A stretch of DNA of 27,022 bases from Chara braunii. Its lineage: Eukaryota; Streptophyta; Charophyceae; Charales; Characeae. The stretch spans positions 2,701,576 to 2,728,597 of the forward strand of contig BFEA01000021.1 in NCBI GenBank assembly GCA_003427395.1, given 5' to 3'. The notes beneath the pieces are model-generated. The model was not told the DNA's origin. It saw nothing but the letters and a program-made list of their open reading frames with translations, and did not search any database. Both the position numbers and the translations under genes were made by a program. Shown one piece after another: positions 16,877 through 26,435 of the stretch. Numbering within the stretch: position 1 is the first letter of the stretch; each line of letters begins with the position of its first letter.

Positions 16877-19800
16877 TCACAAGCCTATTTTGTTCTCTAC
16901 GTAAGCCATCGCCTTCGCCTTTACATGCTCCACTCCCTCCGAAGTGCCATGGTTTCGCTCGAAGTCGAGGTACTTCTTGAACAAGAACTTCATTCTCTTG
17001 GGAGGCAGATCCAAACAGATGACCCTCTCGAACAGGGCCCGCACAACCCCTTTATCACCCTGCTTGATTTCCTGATCAAGGTAAACGCTCCAGAGATCTA
17101 CTCTCTTCGGGAAATTCTTTAGAATCCCCTCCATCATCGCCCGCCCTCTCTCTGCAGAGCCCATCTTAAACTCCAGGAGCGCCACCCTCGATATCATTTT
17201 GATGTGCTTGCGTTTAGGCAGGCTCAAGAGCGACCGCTCCAGCACTGCTCTTGCAGCGTCGCCCATTCCGCGCTTCAGCAAACAAGTGACGTTGCGCACC
17301 CAGACCTTCGCGCTGGTGTTGAATTTCTTCGTCATCGTCTTAAAGATTTGATCGGTCATCTCCCATTGCTCCGTGCGCTCGTAGATGCCGATCAGTGCCA
17401 TATACAGCTTCTTCTGGTCCGTGTACATCAAGGCTCGCTGGAACAGCTTAAGTACAGCCTCCTTGGGAGGATTTCCATACATATTCTCCAGGTTCAGATA
17501 CGCGACCCACAGATTCATCTTTTCCCCCTCTTCGCGATAGTTGATCGCCTTCAAGGCCCTCTCCGCGATTGCCCTGGCCTTGTCGTATTCCCCAAGAGTG
17601 ATCATGTGTGCCATGTATTTGATCCACACAAAGCTGCTGTTCGGCGACGACCGGACCAGCTGCTCGAACTCGTCCACGTTCTGTGGAGCACCTTCTCCCT
17701 CTAATCGCTTTCTCTCTGCTTCTTGGATAGCTGCCTCCTGTGCCTCCTTGGCCTTGCGCTTTGCTCGTTGGCTCTTCTTCTTGCTAACCGCACCACCGTC
17801 TTCCGTTTTCTCATCGTCGTCTTCCTCACTCATTGCCTCCTCCCCATCACTAGCAGCTGCCTTTTCATCTCCCCGTACACCAAAGTCGTCGACATCCAAC
17901 GGTGCGACTGTGGCAGTCTCCTCGCCGTTTCCTGTGGTTTTTGCATCCGGAGCACGCTTGTTCACCGTTCGCACGACCCTGTTATCATCATCTGTCGAAT
18001 CACCTTCTTCATCACTGCCTTGCTCATCCTGGTCATTATCAGTTTCCATCTCGTCGGAACCCTCTGAATCCTCCTCCTCCTCCTCGACGTCCATGCTCAC
18101 ACCGTTGGCAGTCCCCTTCGTCTTAACACTCTCCACCACCTCCATGTTTGTAGTAGCATGCTCATCTTTTTCCAGCATCCCAAGGGACAAGCGCCCTTTC
18201 TCAACCTCCAGCTTAGTGACCGTTGCACGGACGCGATCGCCAACCTTGTATTGTTCCCGCAAGTCTTTAATGAATTCATCGCGGATTTGTGATATATGGC
18301 AGAGAGCGACCACATTGATCCCGTCTAGTTTAACAAAAACACCGAAAGTGTCAATCTTCTGCACTGAGCCTGTCACAAGCTGCCCCACTACGAAGGCGTC
18401 AACCTTGGGCCTCTCCTCTTTACCACCACCTCGGCTCCTCGCACCCGCTTCAGATTTGCCGCCGGCTGATGGAGGGAGCCTCACGCTTTCCACTTCCACT
18501 TCGTTGGCAGACAGGTTGATGGACTTCACTCTTGCTTTGACAACTTTCCCGATCGGGAATACGGCACTATCTCTCTCTTGATCGGCTGTCGCCGGTTGCA
18601 CGTGCGCATTGATATTCCTTGCAAGGTGAGCCCAGCAGCCATTTCGGCCGAAGGGTGATTTGACCACGCACCAAACCTCCTGGCCAATCTTGACATCGTT
18701 AACCGACTCGATCCGCGGAACATGATAGGACACTTTGGTGGTGCGGTGCAGCTTCGCCTGCTTCCCACCACATCCTCCTAGAGAAGGCCGTAGTGAGAGT
18801 GCCAGGTATTGACTGTCATCTTCCTTTCTGTCCATTTCGTCCATCCCAAGAACAACACACTGCACAATCTGATTCTCTTGGAATCCCTGCAAGGGCGAGT
18901 CTCTCCAATCGTCATCCAGCTCTGTGATATCTACACAGCCGTATCCCTTCCTCGGCATCCGGACAATTAGTTTGTCGCTGCTCACTCTGACGACCTCCCC
19001 AAACACCACCTCGCCTTTGCGGAAGCCGTGCCCTACGATCTCCGCTCCCTTTTGCCAGGGGCCATCCGCTCCTCGGGCTGTCAAAGTGAGACAGCTACGC
19101 TCGTGATCAATTTCGAGGACGCGTACTTTCACCGACTTTCCGACCGTGAACTTGTCCGGGAAACTATCAATCTCTTCAAGCTTCACCGACGACTCCATCT
19201 TATGCAGTGCACCGACCACTTTCGGCGAGACGACCAACCAAGCCCACTTGTCCACAATTCTCTCCACGTACCCGATCAGCACTCTATCCGCTTGCACATC
19301 ATCCAGAGCTTCCGGGAGATTGCTGACACGATCGCTGCCACCTGTACGGTTGACATCGGAATCGCGCAGAGAAAGAGTAAGCTCCATCTTCCGGAACCCT
19401 TTCTTGCCCTTCTTCTGCTTCTCTCCTTTCTTCAACGCAACCTCCTTTACTTTCAAAACGCGCCCTCTAACCGTTTGCCCAACTGCGTATGCGCTCAGCG
19501 GATTTTCGCCGTCACCATATTCGTCCCGCACCTGTGTGATATGGATGTCGGCAAAGACGCCTTTATCCACTTTGCATAACATGAAGGAGTTTGAAATATT
19601 GGTAACCTTTGCTTCGACAATCTGATCCACAGAATAAGAAGATCGCTTCTTTTCTGCCGCCGCTTCTATCGCTGCTTCCTTCTTTCTGGCGTCGCCGATG
19701 CCTTGCACAACCTCTCGAAGAACGCTTGGTGTCAAGAGCAGAAGCATCCGGCCGCCCGACCGCTCATCCGCAAGGCTTTGGACGATAGCTTTGAATCTCT

Positions 19801-22800
19801 GCCCCGGCCAGAAAACTTCATGGGCATCCACATTCCGCAGATTGTAATCGTGGGTGGCAGCGAATCCGATAGCGCCACCATGGTTAGGCAGAGAAACGAC
19901 GAGGTACTCGTTCTTAACGAGCTCGACTTCCACCTTCACAACTTCAAACAGTTTTGGAGCTGCCCTAGCATTTGACTCCTGCGCAGAGGCGAGTTCCTCA
20001 TCCTTCTTCCTTTTCTTCTTCTTCTGAACCTTATCGGTGTCGCCGCCACTCGCAGCAGTGGTGTTTCTTAGGCTCAGGTCCACAATGTTATCGACCACCG
20101 TGACATCCAACACACGCGCTTTCACCTTCTGGCCAATTCTCACATCACTCACCGCTTGGAAGTGCGTCAAGAATCCGACCACCTCCTCATGCTGTGGGAG
20201 ATTCACAATGATGCCATATTCTTTCTTCTCTTCGATAACTCCATCCACCAAACTGCCGATCGGGAAGGTCTTCAGGAGCGAGAGGTCACCATTGCCTCCA
20301 GCTCTCACAGTCAGCTCAGCTATCTTTGCCTGCTCGATAAAGTATGCTCGGAGCAAGGAGGCATCGACGGATGGACACACAGAAGGCTTGAGGTTGAGTT
20401 TGATTCGACCCCTCTCCTCGTCGAACTCGACAAATTGCGCACGTACCGTTTGCCCCTCCTGATAGTGTTGCTCCGGATCAGTCACAAACGTATCGGCAAG
20501 CAAACTCATGCGCGCCAGCCCCGTTATGTGATTCAGAAAGCAGACAAAGACCCCCACTGACGTAATGTTCTTCACATAACCCTGGCAAAAGGTGTTCAAC
20601 TGAAGTTCCGATCGGCATTTCACAAGCGAGTTCGCTGAGGAGACAAGGGCGTGCTTTGCAGACAGCTCCGCAAGACGCTTCTTCGGGTCCTTCCCTAGAA
20701 CCAGCAACTCCTCCAAACTCACGCCTTTCTTCAACAACTGCCGCAAGGGATTAACATGCTCTGCATGATCTGCAAGATGCTCAAAGCGCAGAACCCCCCT
20801 CCAGCCAGAGATGCCACCATCTTGGCGGATGATGTCAACCAGAAATGAGAACTCTGTGACATCGGCGATGACCCCGGTGACGACGGTGCCTGCCTCCAAC
20901 CAGTTGTCTTCCATCATCTTCGCACGAATTAGGCTTTGAGATGTAAGGAAGCTCAGCTGAATGCGACCGCTATCGTCCCTACTCAAAACCACAGCCTTCA
21001 CAACCTGCCCATTCTTAAAGCATTCCTCGGGCAGGCTCCTCGCATCGATACCCAGATTGCTCTTGTGGACTAGTCCTTTTACGTTATTATAGAAAGTTAC
21101 AAACACTCCATAGTCGGTGACACCCGAGACAAATCCGTGTGAAACGGTTCCCTCTTCAGCATCTTCACCGCTTGCGATGATCGGAAGCTTCGAGTTCACC
21201 ATTGACTTTTTGTACGTGACCTCCACCTTCTTCTGCTCCGGATTGCAAGTCAGGACGCGGCAGGTCATCTTCATGCCGACCTTGAATTTCGCTGACGGCC
21301 TGCTCAACCGCACCTCCGACAGATGTTCTGAGGGGCAAATGGCTCGAACGTGCTGTGACAACTCAAGGAGAACGCCAAAGTACTCGACAGCCACGACAGT
21401 TCCTTGTATAACCATCCCAGGCCTCACTTCAGAGTACATCATAAGATTCTTCTCGACCACGGACTTCTTCATCGACGCATTAACAATTCCATCCATCCAT
21501 CGAACGCCAATCGCTCGGGCAGCGACCACGCTCCCCACTTGGTATTTAACTTGAAGATTATCGATCCGATCATCGGACACATTTGACACATGGACAAACC
21601 CTACTGCTCGCTTTGGCTTCGAGACAAGCTCCAGCAACAACCCGACGTCTCGCTCCACTCTTTGAACCACAGCTTTCCGGAAAACCTGCCCGACAGAAAC
21701 GTGCAGCGTGGGAACACTGCCGGCCACAAGTTGCTTGTTCAAGCTCAGACCGATGTGCTTACTGGTGGGATCGATGTACAAGATTCTGGCACGCACTCTC
21801 TGATTCACCGAGTACTCTTTCGCCCAGTCGGTCCCGGGTAGTTCCTCCGCTAAGTGGAACCTATCCACGGTACCAGTGAAGTAGGTGAGAAAGGAAACCT
21901 GCAGACCATCCTCCAGCACAGCGGTGACTTTCGCATTGACCAGCATTCCAGGGAAAAGAGATCCCACGGTCACTTCGTCCTGCTCTCTCACCAAGGCCGA
22001 CAACACGACAGCAGGGTCGGATTTGACAAGAACCGACCGGCGTTGCTTGTCGACAGACAACACCACACACTGGATAAACTGCCCTCTCCTTAGCTCAGCG
22101 CCAGGGGAGCCATCTTCTTTGGTGTGGTCCTTTCTGAGAAGGAAACCTGACAGCTTGGCTCCTTCGCCGAAGGTCAGCAGAAAGCCATGGTCTTCAATAC
22201 TGCTCACACAAGCATGCAAGAGCATGCCCTCGTGAACAGAGTTGATACTTAGGTCGTCGTACAGCTTCTTCAAACGCAGGGACGCCTCGATGCGTTTGTA
22301 TGTCTTCTTTCTCCCCTCAACCCTCCGAAGAGAGGAAACCGTACAGCATACAAGCTGACCTATAAAAAACAGGTCCTTCAACGATGCAACATCGTTGGGT
22401 CCCTCCTCATTCTCATCTGCAATACCCTCCTCCTCCTCCCCCCTCCCCTCCCCATTGCCATCTGCACCCTCCTCCTTCGCAGCACCTTGTTCGGACTTTG
22501 CCAGCTTTGCTTTTGCTTTCCTCTTCTTGCCTTCCAGTTTTTTGCGTTTTCGCGAGCCTTTCTCGGAGAGCTCCCCGGCAGCAGATTGCGCCATCATCTC
22601 CGCGAGAACGTCAGAGGCCTCTGCTTTGCTCACAAACGCTCGGAGACCACATGGGAGGCTGACTGTCATGTCCTTCTCATTGATCTCCTCAACTGCCCCC
22701 CAGATTTTGGTTCCCTCCTGCAACGTCTTGAATGTCAGCGATCCCACTCTGTTCTTCTGCTTTCCAAGCAGCTTGGCGGTGAGCTCTCCTTCATCATCGT

Positions 22801-23032
22801 CATCGTCGAAGTCCAGCAAGCTGACGGATTTCCCTGTGCCTTTCCGTTTGCCGCCAGCCTTTTTCACCCTGCCCTGCACTTCCAATTCCGCTTCTAAACG
22901 AGCCTTCTTCCTCTCAAAAGGGGTCAACCCATCACCGCCACCTCTGGGAAAAGCTTCCTCTTCGCCGTCGTCCCGCTTGCCTCCCATCGGCGCCGGCCGG
23001 CTCTGCGGTCTTTCGCTCTTCTCAGCAGCCAT
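16877..23032 (-). CDS. RRP5: RRP5 / PDCD11-type rRNA biogenesis protein
   Basis: An uninterrupted 2051-residue protein. RRP5 is a nucleolar pre-rRNA-binding factor needed for early cleavages that make both 18S and 5.8S/25S rRNA. After a charged N-terminus (1-100) come about 14-15 S1 RNA-binding folds. The first, at roughly 105-265, is split by a Lys/Glu-rich insert. Clear examples are near 358-435 (GMLVNAKVTAVLEDGLQVSF), 625-700 (GFVSGVTDYGVFVTFYNNVK) and 1540-1615 (GQLVTGSVQKIDTFGVFVKL). An acidic linker follows at about 1630-1770, then HAT/TPR-like helical repeats from 1784 to the end (FVWIKYMAHMITLGEYDKAR, VDLWSVYLDQEIKQGD). It is somewhat longer than human PDCD11 or Arabidopsis RRP5, largely through the linkers. 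The ATG at 23030-23032 has A at -3 and G at +4, and an in-frame TGA lies nine bases upstream, fixing the start. The 6.2-kb intronless form is unusual for a plant-lineage gene. Confidence 0.96.
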   Translation of the reverse strand: MAAEKSERPQSRPAPMGGKRDDGEEEAFPRGGGDGLTPFERKKARLEAELEVQGRVKKAGGKRKGTGKSVSLLDFDDDDDEGELTAKLLGKQKNRVGSLTFKTLQEGTKIWGAVEEINEKDMTVSLPCGLRAFVSKAEASDVLAEMMAQSAAGELSEKGSRKRKKLEGKKRKAKAKLAKSEQGAAKEEGADGNGEGRGEEEEGIADENEEGPNDVASLKDLFFIGQLVCCTVSSLRRVEGRKKTYKRIEASLRLKKLYDDLSINSVHEGMLLHACVSSIEDHGFLLTFGEGAKLSGFLLRKDHTKEDGSPGAELRRGQFIQCVVLSVDKQRRSVLVKSDPAVVLSALVREQDEVTVGSLFPGMLVNAKVTAVLEDGLQVSFLTYFTGTVDRFHLAEELPGTDWAKEYSVNQRVRARILYIDPTSKHIGLSLNKQLVAGSVPTLHVSVGQVFRKAVVQRVERDVGLLLELVSKPKRAVGFVHVSNVSDDRIDNLQVKYQVGSVVAARAIGVRWMDGIVNASMKKSVVEKNLMMYSEVRPGMVIQGTVVAVEYFGVLLELSQHVRAICPSEHLSEVRLSRPSAKFKVGMKMTCRVLTCNPEQKKVEVTYKKSMVNSKLPIIASGEDAEEGTVSHGFVSGVTDYGVFVTFYNNVKGLVHKSNLGIDARSLPEECFKNGQVVKAVVLSRDDSGRIQLSFLTSQSLIRAKMMEDNWLEAGTVVTGVIADVTEFSFLVDIIRQDGGISGWRGVLRFEHLADHAEHVNPLRQLLKKGVSLEELLVLGKDPKKRLAELSAKHALVSSANSLVKCRSELQLNTFCQGYVKNITSVGVFVCFLNHITGLARMSLLADTFVTDPEQHYQEGQTVRAQFVEFDEERGRIKLNLKPSVCPSVDASLLRAYFIEQAKIAELTVRAGGNGDLSLLKTFPIGSLVDGVIEEKKEYGIIVNLPQHEEVVGFLTHFQAVSDVRIGQKVKARVLDVTVVDNIVDLSLRNTTAASGGDTDKVQKKKKRKKDEELASAQESNARAAPKLFEVVKVEVELVKNEYLVVSLPNHGGAIGFAATHDYNLRNVDAHEVFWPGQRFKAIVQSLADERSGGRMLLLLTPSVLREVVQGIGDARKKEAAIEAAAEKKRSSYSVDQIVEAKVTNISNSFMLCKVDKGVFADIHITQVRDEYGDGENPLSAYAVGQTVRGRVLKVKEVALKKGEKQKKGKKGFRKMELTLSLRDSDVNRTGGSDRVSNLPEALDDVQADRVLIGYVERIVDKWAWLVVSPKVVGALHKMESSVKLEEIDSFPDKFTVGKSVKVRVLEIDHERSCLTLTARGADGPWQKGAEIVGHGFRKGEVVFGEVVRVSSDKLIVRMPRKGYGCVDITELDDDWRDSPLQGFQENQIVQCVVLGMDEMDRKEDDSQYLALSLRPSLGGCGGKQAKLHRTTKVSYHVPRIESVNDVKIGQEVWCVVKSPFGRNGCWAHLARNINAHVQPATADQERDSAVFPIGKVVKARVKSINLSANEVEVESVRLPPSAGGKSEAGARSRGGGKEERPKVDAFVVGQLVTGSVQKIDTFGVFVKLDGINVVALCHISQIRDEFIKDLREQYKVGDRVRATVTKLEVEKGRLSLGMLEKDEHATTNMEVVESVKTKGTANGVSMDVEEEEEDSEGSDEMETDNDQDEQGSDEEGDSTDDDNRVVRTVNKRAPDAKTTGNGEETATVAPLDVDDFGVRGDEKAAASDGEEAMSEEDDDEKTEDGGAVSKKKSQRAKRKAKEAQEAAIQEAERKRLEGEGAPQNVDEFEQLVRSSPNSSFVWIKYMAHMITLGEYDKARAIAERALKAINYREEGEKMNLWVAYLNLENMYGNPPKEAVLKLFQRALMYTDQKKLYMALIGIYERTEQWEMTDQIFKTMTKKFNTSAKVWVRNVTCLLKRGMGDAARAVLERSLLSLPKRKHIKMISRVALLEFKMGSAERGRAMMEGILKNFPKRVDLWSVYLDQEIKQGDKGVVRALFERVICLDLPPKRMKFLFKKYLDFERNHGTSEGVEHVKAKAMAYVENKIGL

Positions 23033-23118
23033 TCTTCTTCAGAAATCCACTGTGCACCACTGCCAGTCCTCCCAAAAGCAGAATCTTCAGACTCCTTCTG
23101 ACAAAACGGCAAATTGGG

Positions 23119-23600
23119 ATCCCAACCTGTGCTGTAGTAAATTGCAGTTCAATGCCAGTTGCCTTATTCGTTGGAATCCCAATCTGTGGCAGTTGGCCCC
23201 GTCCAGCGCTCGCAAAGACGCAATCAACAATCTCGCTCGCTCTCTCAGCAACTAGAGTCTTGATCCCAACCCGTGGCAATTGCCGTTCGACACCAGATGC
23301 CTTATAGCTCCACCTTGGTACTCGTTGGGACGACCACAATTCGTGGCAGTTGCCCCCATCCAGTACTCGCAAACACGCAAGCATGCAAGCAACAATCTTG
23401 CTCGCTCGCTCGCTCGCTGACTAGAGCCTTGATCCCAACCTTTGGTACTTGCCGTTCGACGCCAGTTGCCTTACCTCCACATCCATACTCGTTAGGACAC
23501 CCATTTGTGGCGATTGCCCCTGTCCAGCACTCACAAACACACACGCAGCAACAATCTTCCTCGCTCGCTCACTTGCTCGCTCGCTCGGGGACTAGAGTCT
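23119..23600. repeat. Three-copy tandem repeat, unit about 143-169 bp, upstream of RRP5
   Basis: Copies start at the word gatcccaacc near 23119, 23262 and 23431. Each continues through cagttgcc-like words, a (t/c)ccagcactcgcaa(a/c)-like segment and a (gctc)n run before ctagag. Within a unit the gtggcagttg motif recurs, suggesting an older half-unit of about 80 bp. The array begins about 90 bp 5' of the RRP5 start codon and so overlaps its likely promoter or 5' UTR. I saw no known promoter element in it. Confidence 0.75.
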
Positions 23601-23760
23601 TCTGCTCGTCTGCAGTTGAGGCCAACAAGAAAACGTCACCCAGCCACCATCTTATCTTTCTCTTTCCTCGGCTTGGGACAAGTACTTCAGAGCGCACAAG
23701 TACTTCAGCCTGTGCACTGTTTCCACAACGCAGTAACTTGTTGATGAATGTAGTCCAGCA

Positions 23761-23830
23761 TCCTGACCACAGGGGGTCGAACAACCTGACCACAGGGGGT
23801 CGAACAACAACCTGACCACAGGCTCGAACG
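23761..23830. repeat. Short tandem repeat, unit about 25-28 bp
   Basis: Three near-copies of ctgaccacagggggtcgaac with short spacers; the last is shortened to ctgaccacaggctcgaac. Confidence 0.85.
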
Positions 23831-24000
23831 CAAGGACGGAAAGCTGTGCCTGCCGTCATCCTTAGCTTTGTCAGTTTCTGCTTCTCATAATTGTTCCAGA
23901 GGTCTTGTGCTACTATATTTCCCCCTTTTTTCTCCCATTTGTGCTTTTTTTTTTCTTCTTTTTCCTCACAAGAAGATGTGTTCTTATTATCGTCCTGGTC

Positions 24001-24540
24001 GAGAACGTATTGGTCCACACGTGCATATCAGCAGCTCAGCAGCGAGATGGAAGGAAGGTGGTGGCTATGGTGACCGCCACCATAGCCACCTTTGGAGAGG
24101 CTCCATCGAGTGGCTTCCATGGTGACCACAACTCGTTCCAATTAGTCAAGCACAGCACCCATTTTCCATGGCCCACATAGAGAACGTCTTGGTCGAACAG
24201 TGTATATCAGCACCCCGCCCGCAGCGAGATGGAAGGAAGATGATGATGGTTATAGTGGCCACCGCCATAGCCACCACCATAGCCACATTTCGAGCGACTC
24301 AATTGCGGGCCTTTCAAGATGGCACTCATTTCCAGTTAGTCAAAGCACAGCACCCATTTTCCATGACCGGCCGACATAGACAACGCCTTGGCTGAACAGT
24401 GCATATCACAGCAGCCCGCAGCGAGATGGAAAAGATGGAAGAGATGGAAGAGATGGAAGAGATGGAAGAGATGGAAGGAGGAAGGTGGCTATGGTAGCCG
24501 CCGCCATAGCCACCACCATGTTGACGACAACGTTGCTCGC
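24001..24540. repeat. Three-copy tandem repeat, unit about 179-199 bp, each with a GGTGGCTATGG hairpin
   Basis: Copies start near 24001, 24180 and 24379 at a gagaacg / agacaacg word and share agcgagatggaa, ccatagcc, cagtta(g)tcaa and cacccattttccatg. Each holds an inverted repeat around ccatagccacc. In copy 1 it is perfect: 13-bp arms 24060-24072 and 24078-24090 with a 5-nt loop. The motif recurs once more near 24580-24602. The only gene nearby is RRP5. Confidence 0.75.
24431..24478. repeat. 9-bp minisatellite (gagatggaa)n
   Basis: About five units of gagatggaa lie inside the third copy of the 179-199-bp repeat, where the other two copies have a single agatggaagga. The expansion accounts for much of the longer third unit. 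Confidence 0.9.
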
Positions 24541-24609
24541 GCGTTGTCCTGTACTTAAACATCCTCCACTATGTGCTATGCTAGCCGCCGCCATAGCCAG
24601 CCACCATCC

Positions 24610-25243
24610 TCCAGCACAACGCGCGGTGATGGACTACTACACGTTGATTGGCTTCTGAAGACCGCTTTCGATTTGATTTGATGTGATGATGGGCTTTTTT
24701 TGGACTCGATCAGTGTGTACTACCCGTTTTCCCCCGAACAGAACGCACCCTGATACCACCGAATGTATACAAGCCATCATCTTTCAGGTCCCATCCATCC
24801 ACAACAATGAGGGTGCGTTGTGTTCGGGGGAAGACGGTAGTGCAGGGTTGTATATGGCGTCGGTCGCCATCATGCCTGGTGCAGTCGATGTCCTGTCATC
24901 CATCATCCCTTTACTCCTTATACTTAATCAGGCTTTCCTTTCCTAGTCTGGCTTACTATCCTGTTGGCTTTTTTCCTTCTTCTTCTAGGGCTATGGGCGG
25001 TGCCTGTATGTGGGAATCGTCATCCAGGATTGTCTTCTCTTTTTTTCTTAGTTGTCACACTGTGGATCGTCGCTTTTTTATGTCTTGTCCTGGGTGGTCT
25101 TGTCCCGTTGTTTGGCCTTTGACGGAGCGGGCGGTGCTTGCATGTGGGACTTGTCATCTGGGATCTGTCTTGTTTCCCTCTGTTCTATTTGTTTCGTTTG
25201 GCTGTTCCCTTCCTCTCTTCTTTGCCTCTTTGCCTTTTGGCTG
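24610..25243. other. Intergenic, T/G-rich; one 135-bp-spaced direct repeat
   Basis: No recognised gene. A phrase near gggcggtgc(c/t)tg(t/c)atgtggga followed by gtcatc occurs at about 24995 and 25130. Plus-strand frames are hydrophobic (Phe/Ser/Leu/Cys-rich), as expected from T-rich DNA. Confidence 0.45.
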
Positions 25244-25249
25244 TGTGCA

Positions 25250-25345
25250 AGTGGGTCGATATGACACACGGGGGTGGGGGCAGCCGCCGCTCAACCTACA
25301 TCCACGTGGGCGGCCTTGTACGCAAGAGGTTCTGAACAGGGGGAG
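25250..25345 (+). repeat. Dispersed repeat or exon-like block, copy 2
   Basis: Begins gtgcaagtgggtcgatatga and matches 12226-12330 in the opposite orientation. The encoded wording starts VQVGRYDTRGWGQPPLN in one frame and continues as YIHVGGLVRKRF in the next, so relative to copy 1 it carries a one-base insertion. This suggests decay of a once-coding unit. Confidence 0.55.
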
Positions 25346-25466
25346 TTGTAAGGAAGAAGATTAAAAACGAATTTAAGATTTTTTTGTTTTTTTGGTTTTT
25401 TCGCTTAGGCGCTCTGATATCATGTGACACTATATACTTACTGCTAAATCGCCGACTATTATCAAC

Positions 25467-25590
25467 GGGCCTGGCTCAATTGGTACACCCCCCTGGACTG
25501 TTGAAATACAGACCCCAGTTCGAATCCAGATGTCATCAAATTCTGAATTACCTGGGGGCAGGTTGAGGGTATCTCAAGGTCGTCGTCCTT
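25467..25590 (+). mobile_element. tRNA-derived SINE, copy 2 (better preserved head)
   Basis: Box A-like tggctcaattggt at 25472-25484 and box B gttcgaatcc at 25518-25527 form a typical internal pol III promoter. The body ctgaattacctggggg and the end tatctcaaggtcgtcgtcctt align with copy 1 at 11044-11220. It is followed by a purine-rich tract (about 25596-25707) in place of a simple poly(A). Confidence 0.72.
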
Positions 25591-25853
25591 CTATACAAGA
25601 GAAAAAGAGAGTAAGGAAGAAAGGGAAAAAAAAGAGGATTAAGAAGGAAAAAGAAGAAAAGAAGGGGGGGAAAGAAAAGAGAAGAAAAAAAATAACAACA
25701 AAAAAATTCGCCGCTATTATTACTAAGTATATAGGTCTAGTAGCGTTGGCACTTCCCTCCGCTATAAGGTGGGTAGAGACACCGAACGTGTCATCTTCGG
25801 CCTCGCAAGAGTACCGTCGCACCCCATTGCTGAGCGGCAACGCCACCTCTTTT

Positions 25854-25890
<37 letters not shown>

Positions 25891-25962
25891 ACTGGCTTCA
25901 TATCATCAACGCCATCTTACACTCTGTGCGGGACACAAAATTGTCGCTAATTCCTTCGGATC
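25591..25962. other. Purine-rich tract, poly(A) and unassigned sequence
   Basis: An A/G-rich tract at about 25596-25707, then roughly 150 bases of unassigned sequence, then an A-run at about 25858-25888. No gene recognised. Confidence 0.5.
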
Positions 25963-26001
25963 AGGGTTTGCTTTTTTTTTTTTTTTTTTTTAGGGTTTGC
26001 T
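25963..26001 (-). mobile_element. Poly(T) insertion between agggtttgct duplications
   Basis: The 10-mer agggtttgct occurs at 25963-25972 and 25992-26001, with only a T-run between. Read on the minus strand it is a bare poly(A) inserted with target-site duplication. The right copy also forms tttagggttt, a match to the plant telomere-like word. Confidence 0.5.
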
Positions 26002-26435
26002 GAAAGAAAGGGTTTTTGAACGAGCGCCGTCGAAGCTCAAGGGTCTGTCCTTGGACCTGCCTGTTCGTCAGTATCTCCTTCAGATCGGGGTTCCAGGCTC
26101 TTTTCCTCTTCTTGTTGATACCGCCTCCTCCTCCTCCTGCTCCTCCTGCTCCTCCTTTTCCTCCTCCTCCTCCCTGGCTCCCTCGCCTATACACAGCTGC
26201 CTAATATGGCTACCTACAGTACGTTCACGGATTACTCTCTGCATCCAATGCTGGTCGGGGTCTCGCAAATTACTCTGTCCATCCCACTTGCCAAATATGG
26301 AAAGGACAAAATCTATGGCCCGCGTGTCTTCCTTTCCATCTTCTGGCTGAAGATATACAACCACACCCGCCGTTGAACAAATTTGGTCAGTAGTGCGGCG
26401 CAGCGGGAAGCCTCCACTTCCTCCAGCTTCGTCCA
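26002..26435. other. Unassigned, with a short (ctc)n tract
   Basis: A (ctc/tcc)-rich stretch near 26125-26180 produces Ser or Glu runs. A minus-strand frame (26436-26080) includes an uncharacterised stretch with DFVLSIFGKWDG and HWMQRVIRERTVGSHIRQL that looks protein-like; I do not recognise it. Confidence 0.35.

Noticed and set aside
15704-17122. Plus-strand open frame of 472 codons
   Set aside because: No domain, biased composition, carries the local DNA repeats, and its end is antisense to the conserved RRP5 C-terminus.
17541-18581. Plus-strand open frame of 346 codons inside RRP5
   Set aside because: Ser-rich shadow antisense to the acidic linker of RRP5, whose minus-strand frame is clearly the conserved one.
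24683-25364. Two overlapping plus-strand frames of 87 and 185 codons
   Set aside because: Hydrophobic Phe/Ser/Leu/Cys composition reflects T-rich DNA. Only the 25250-25345 block has a homologue in the window.
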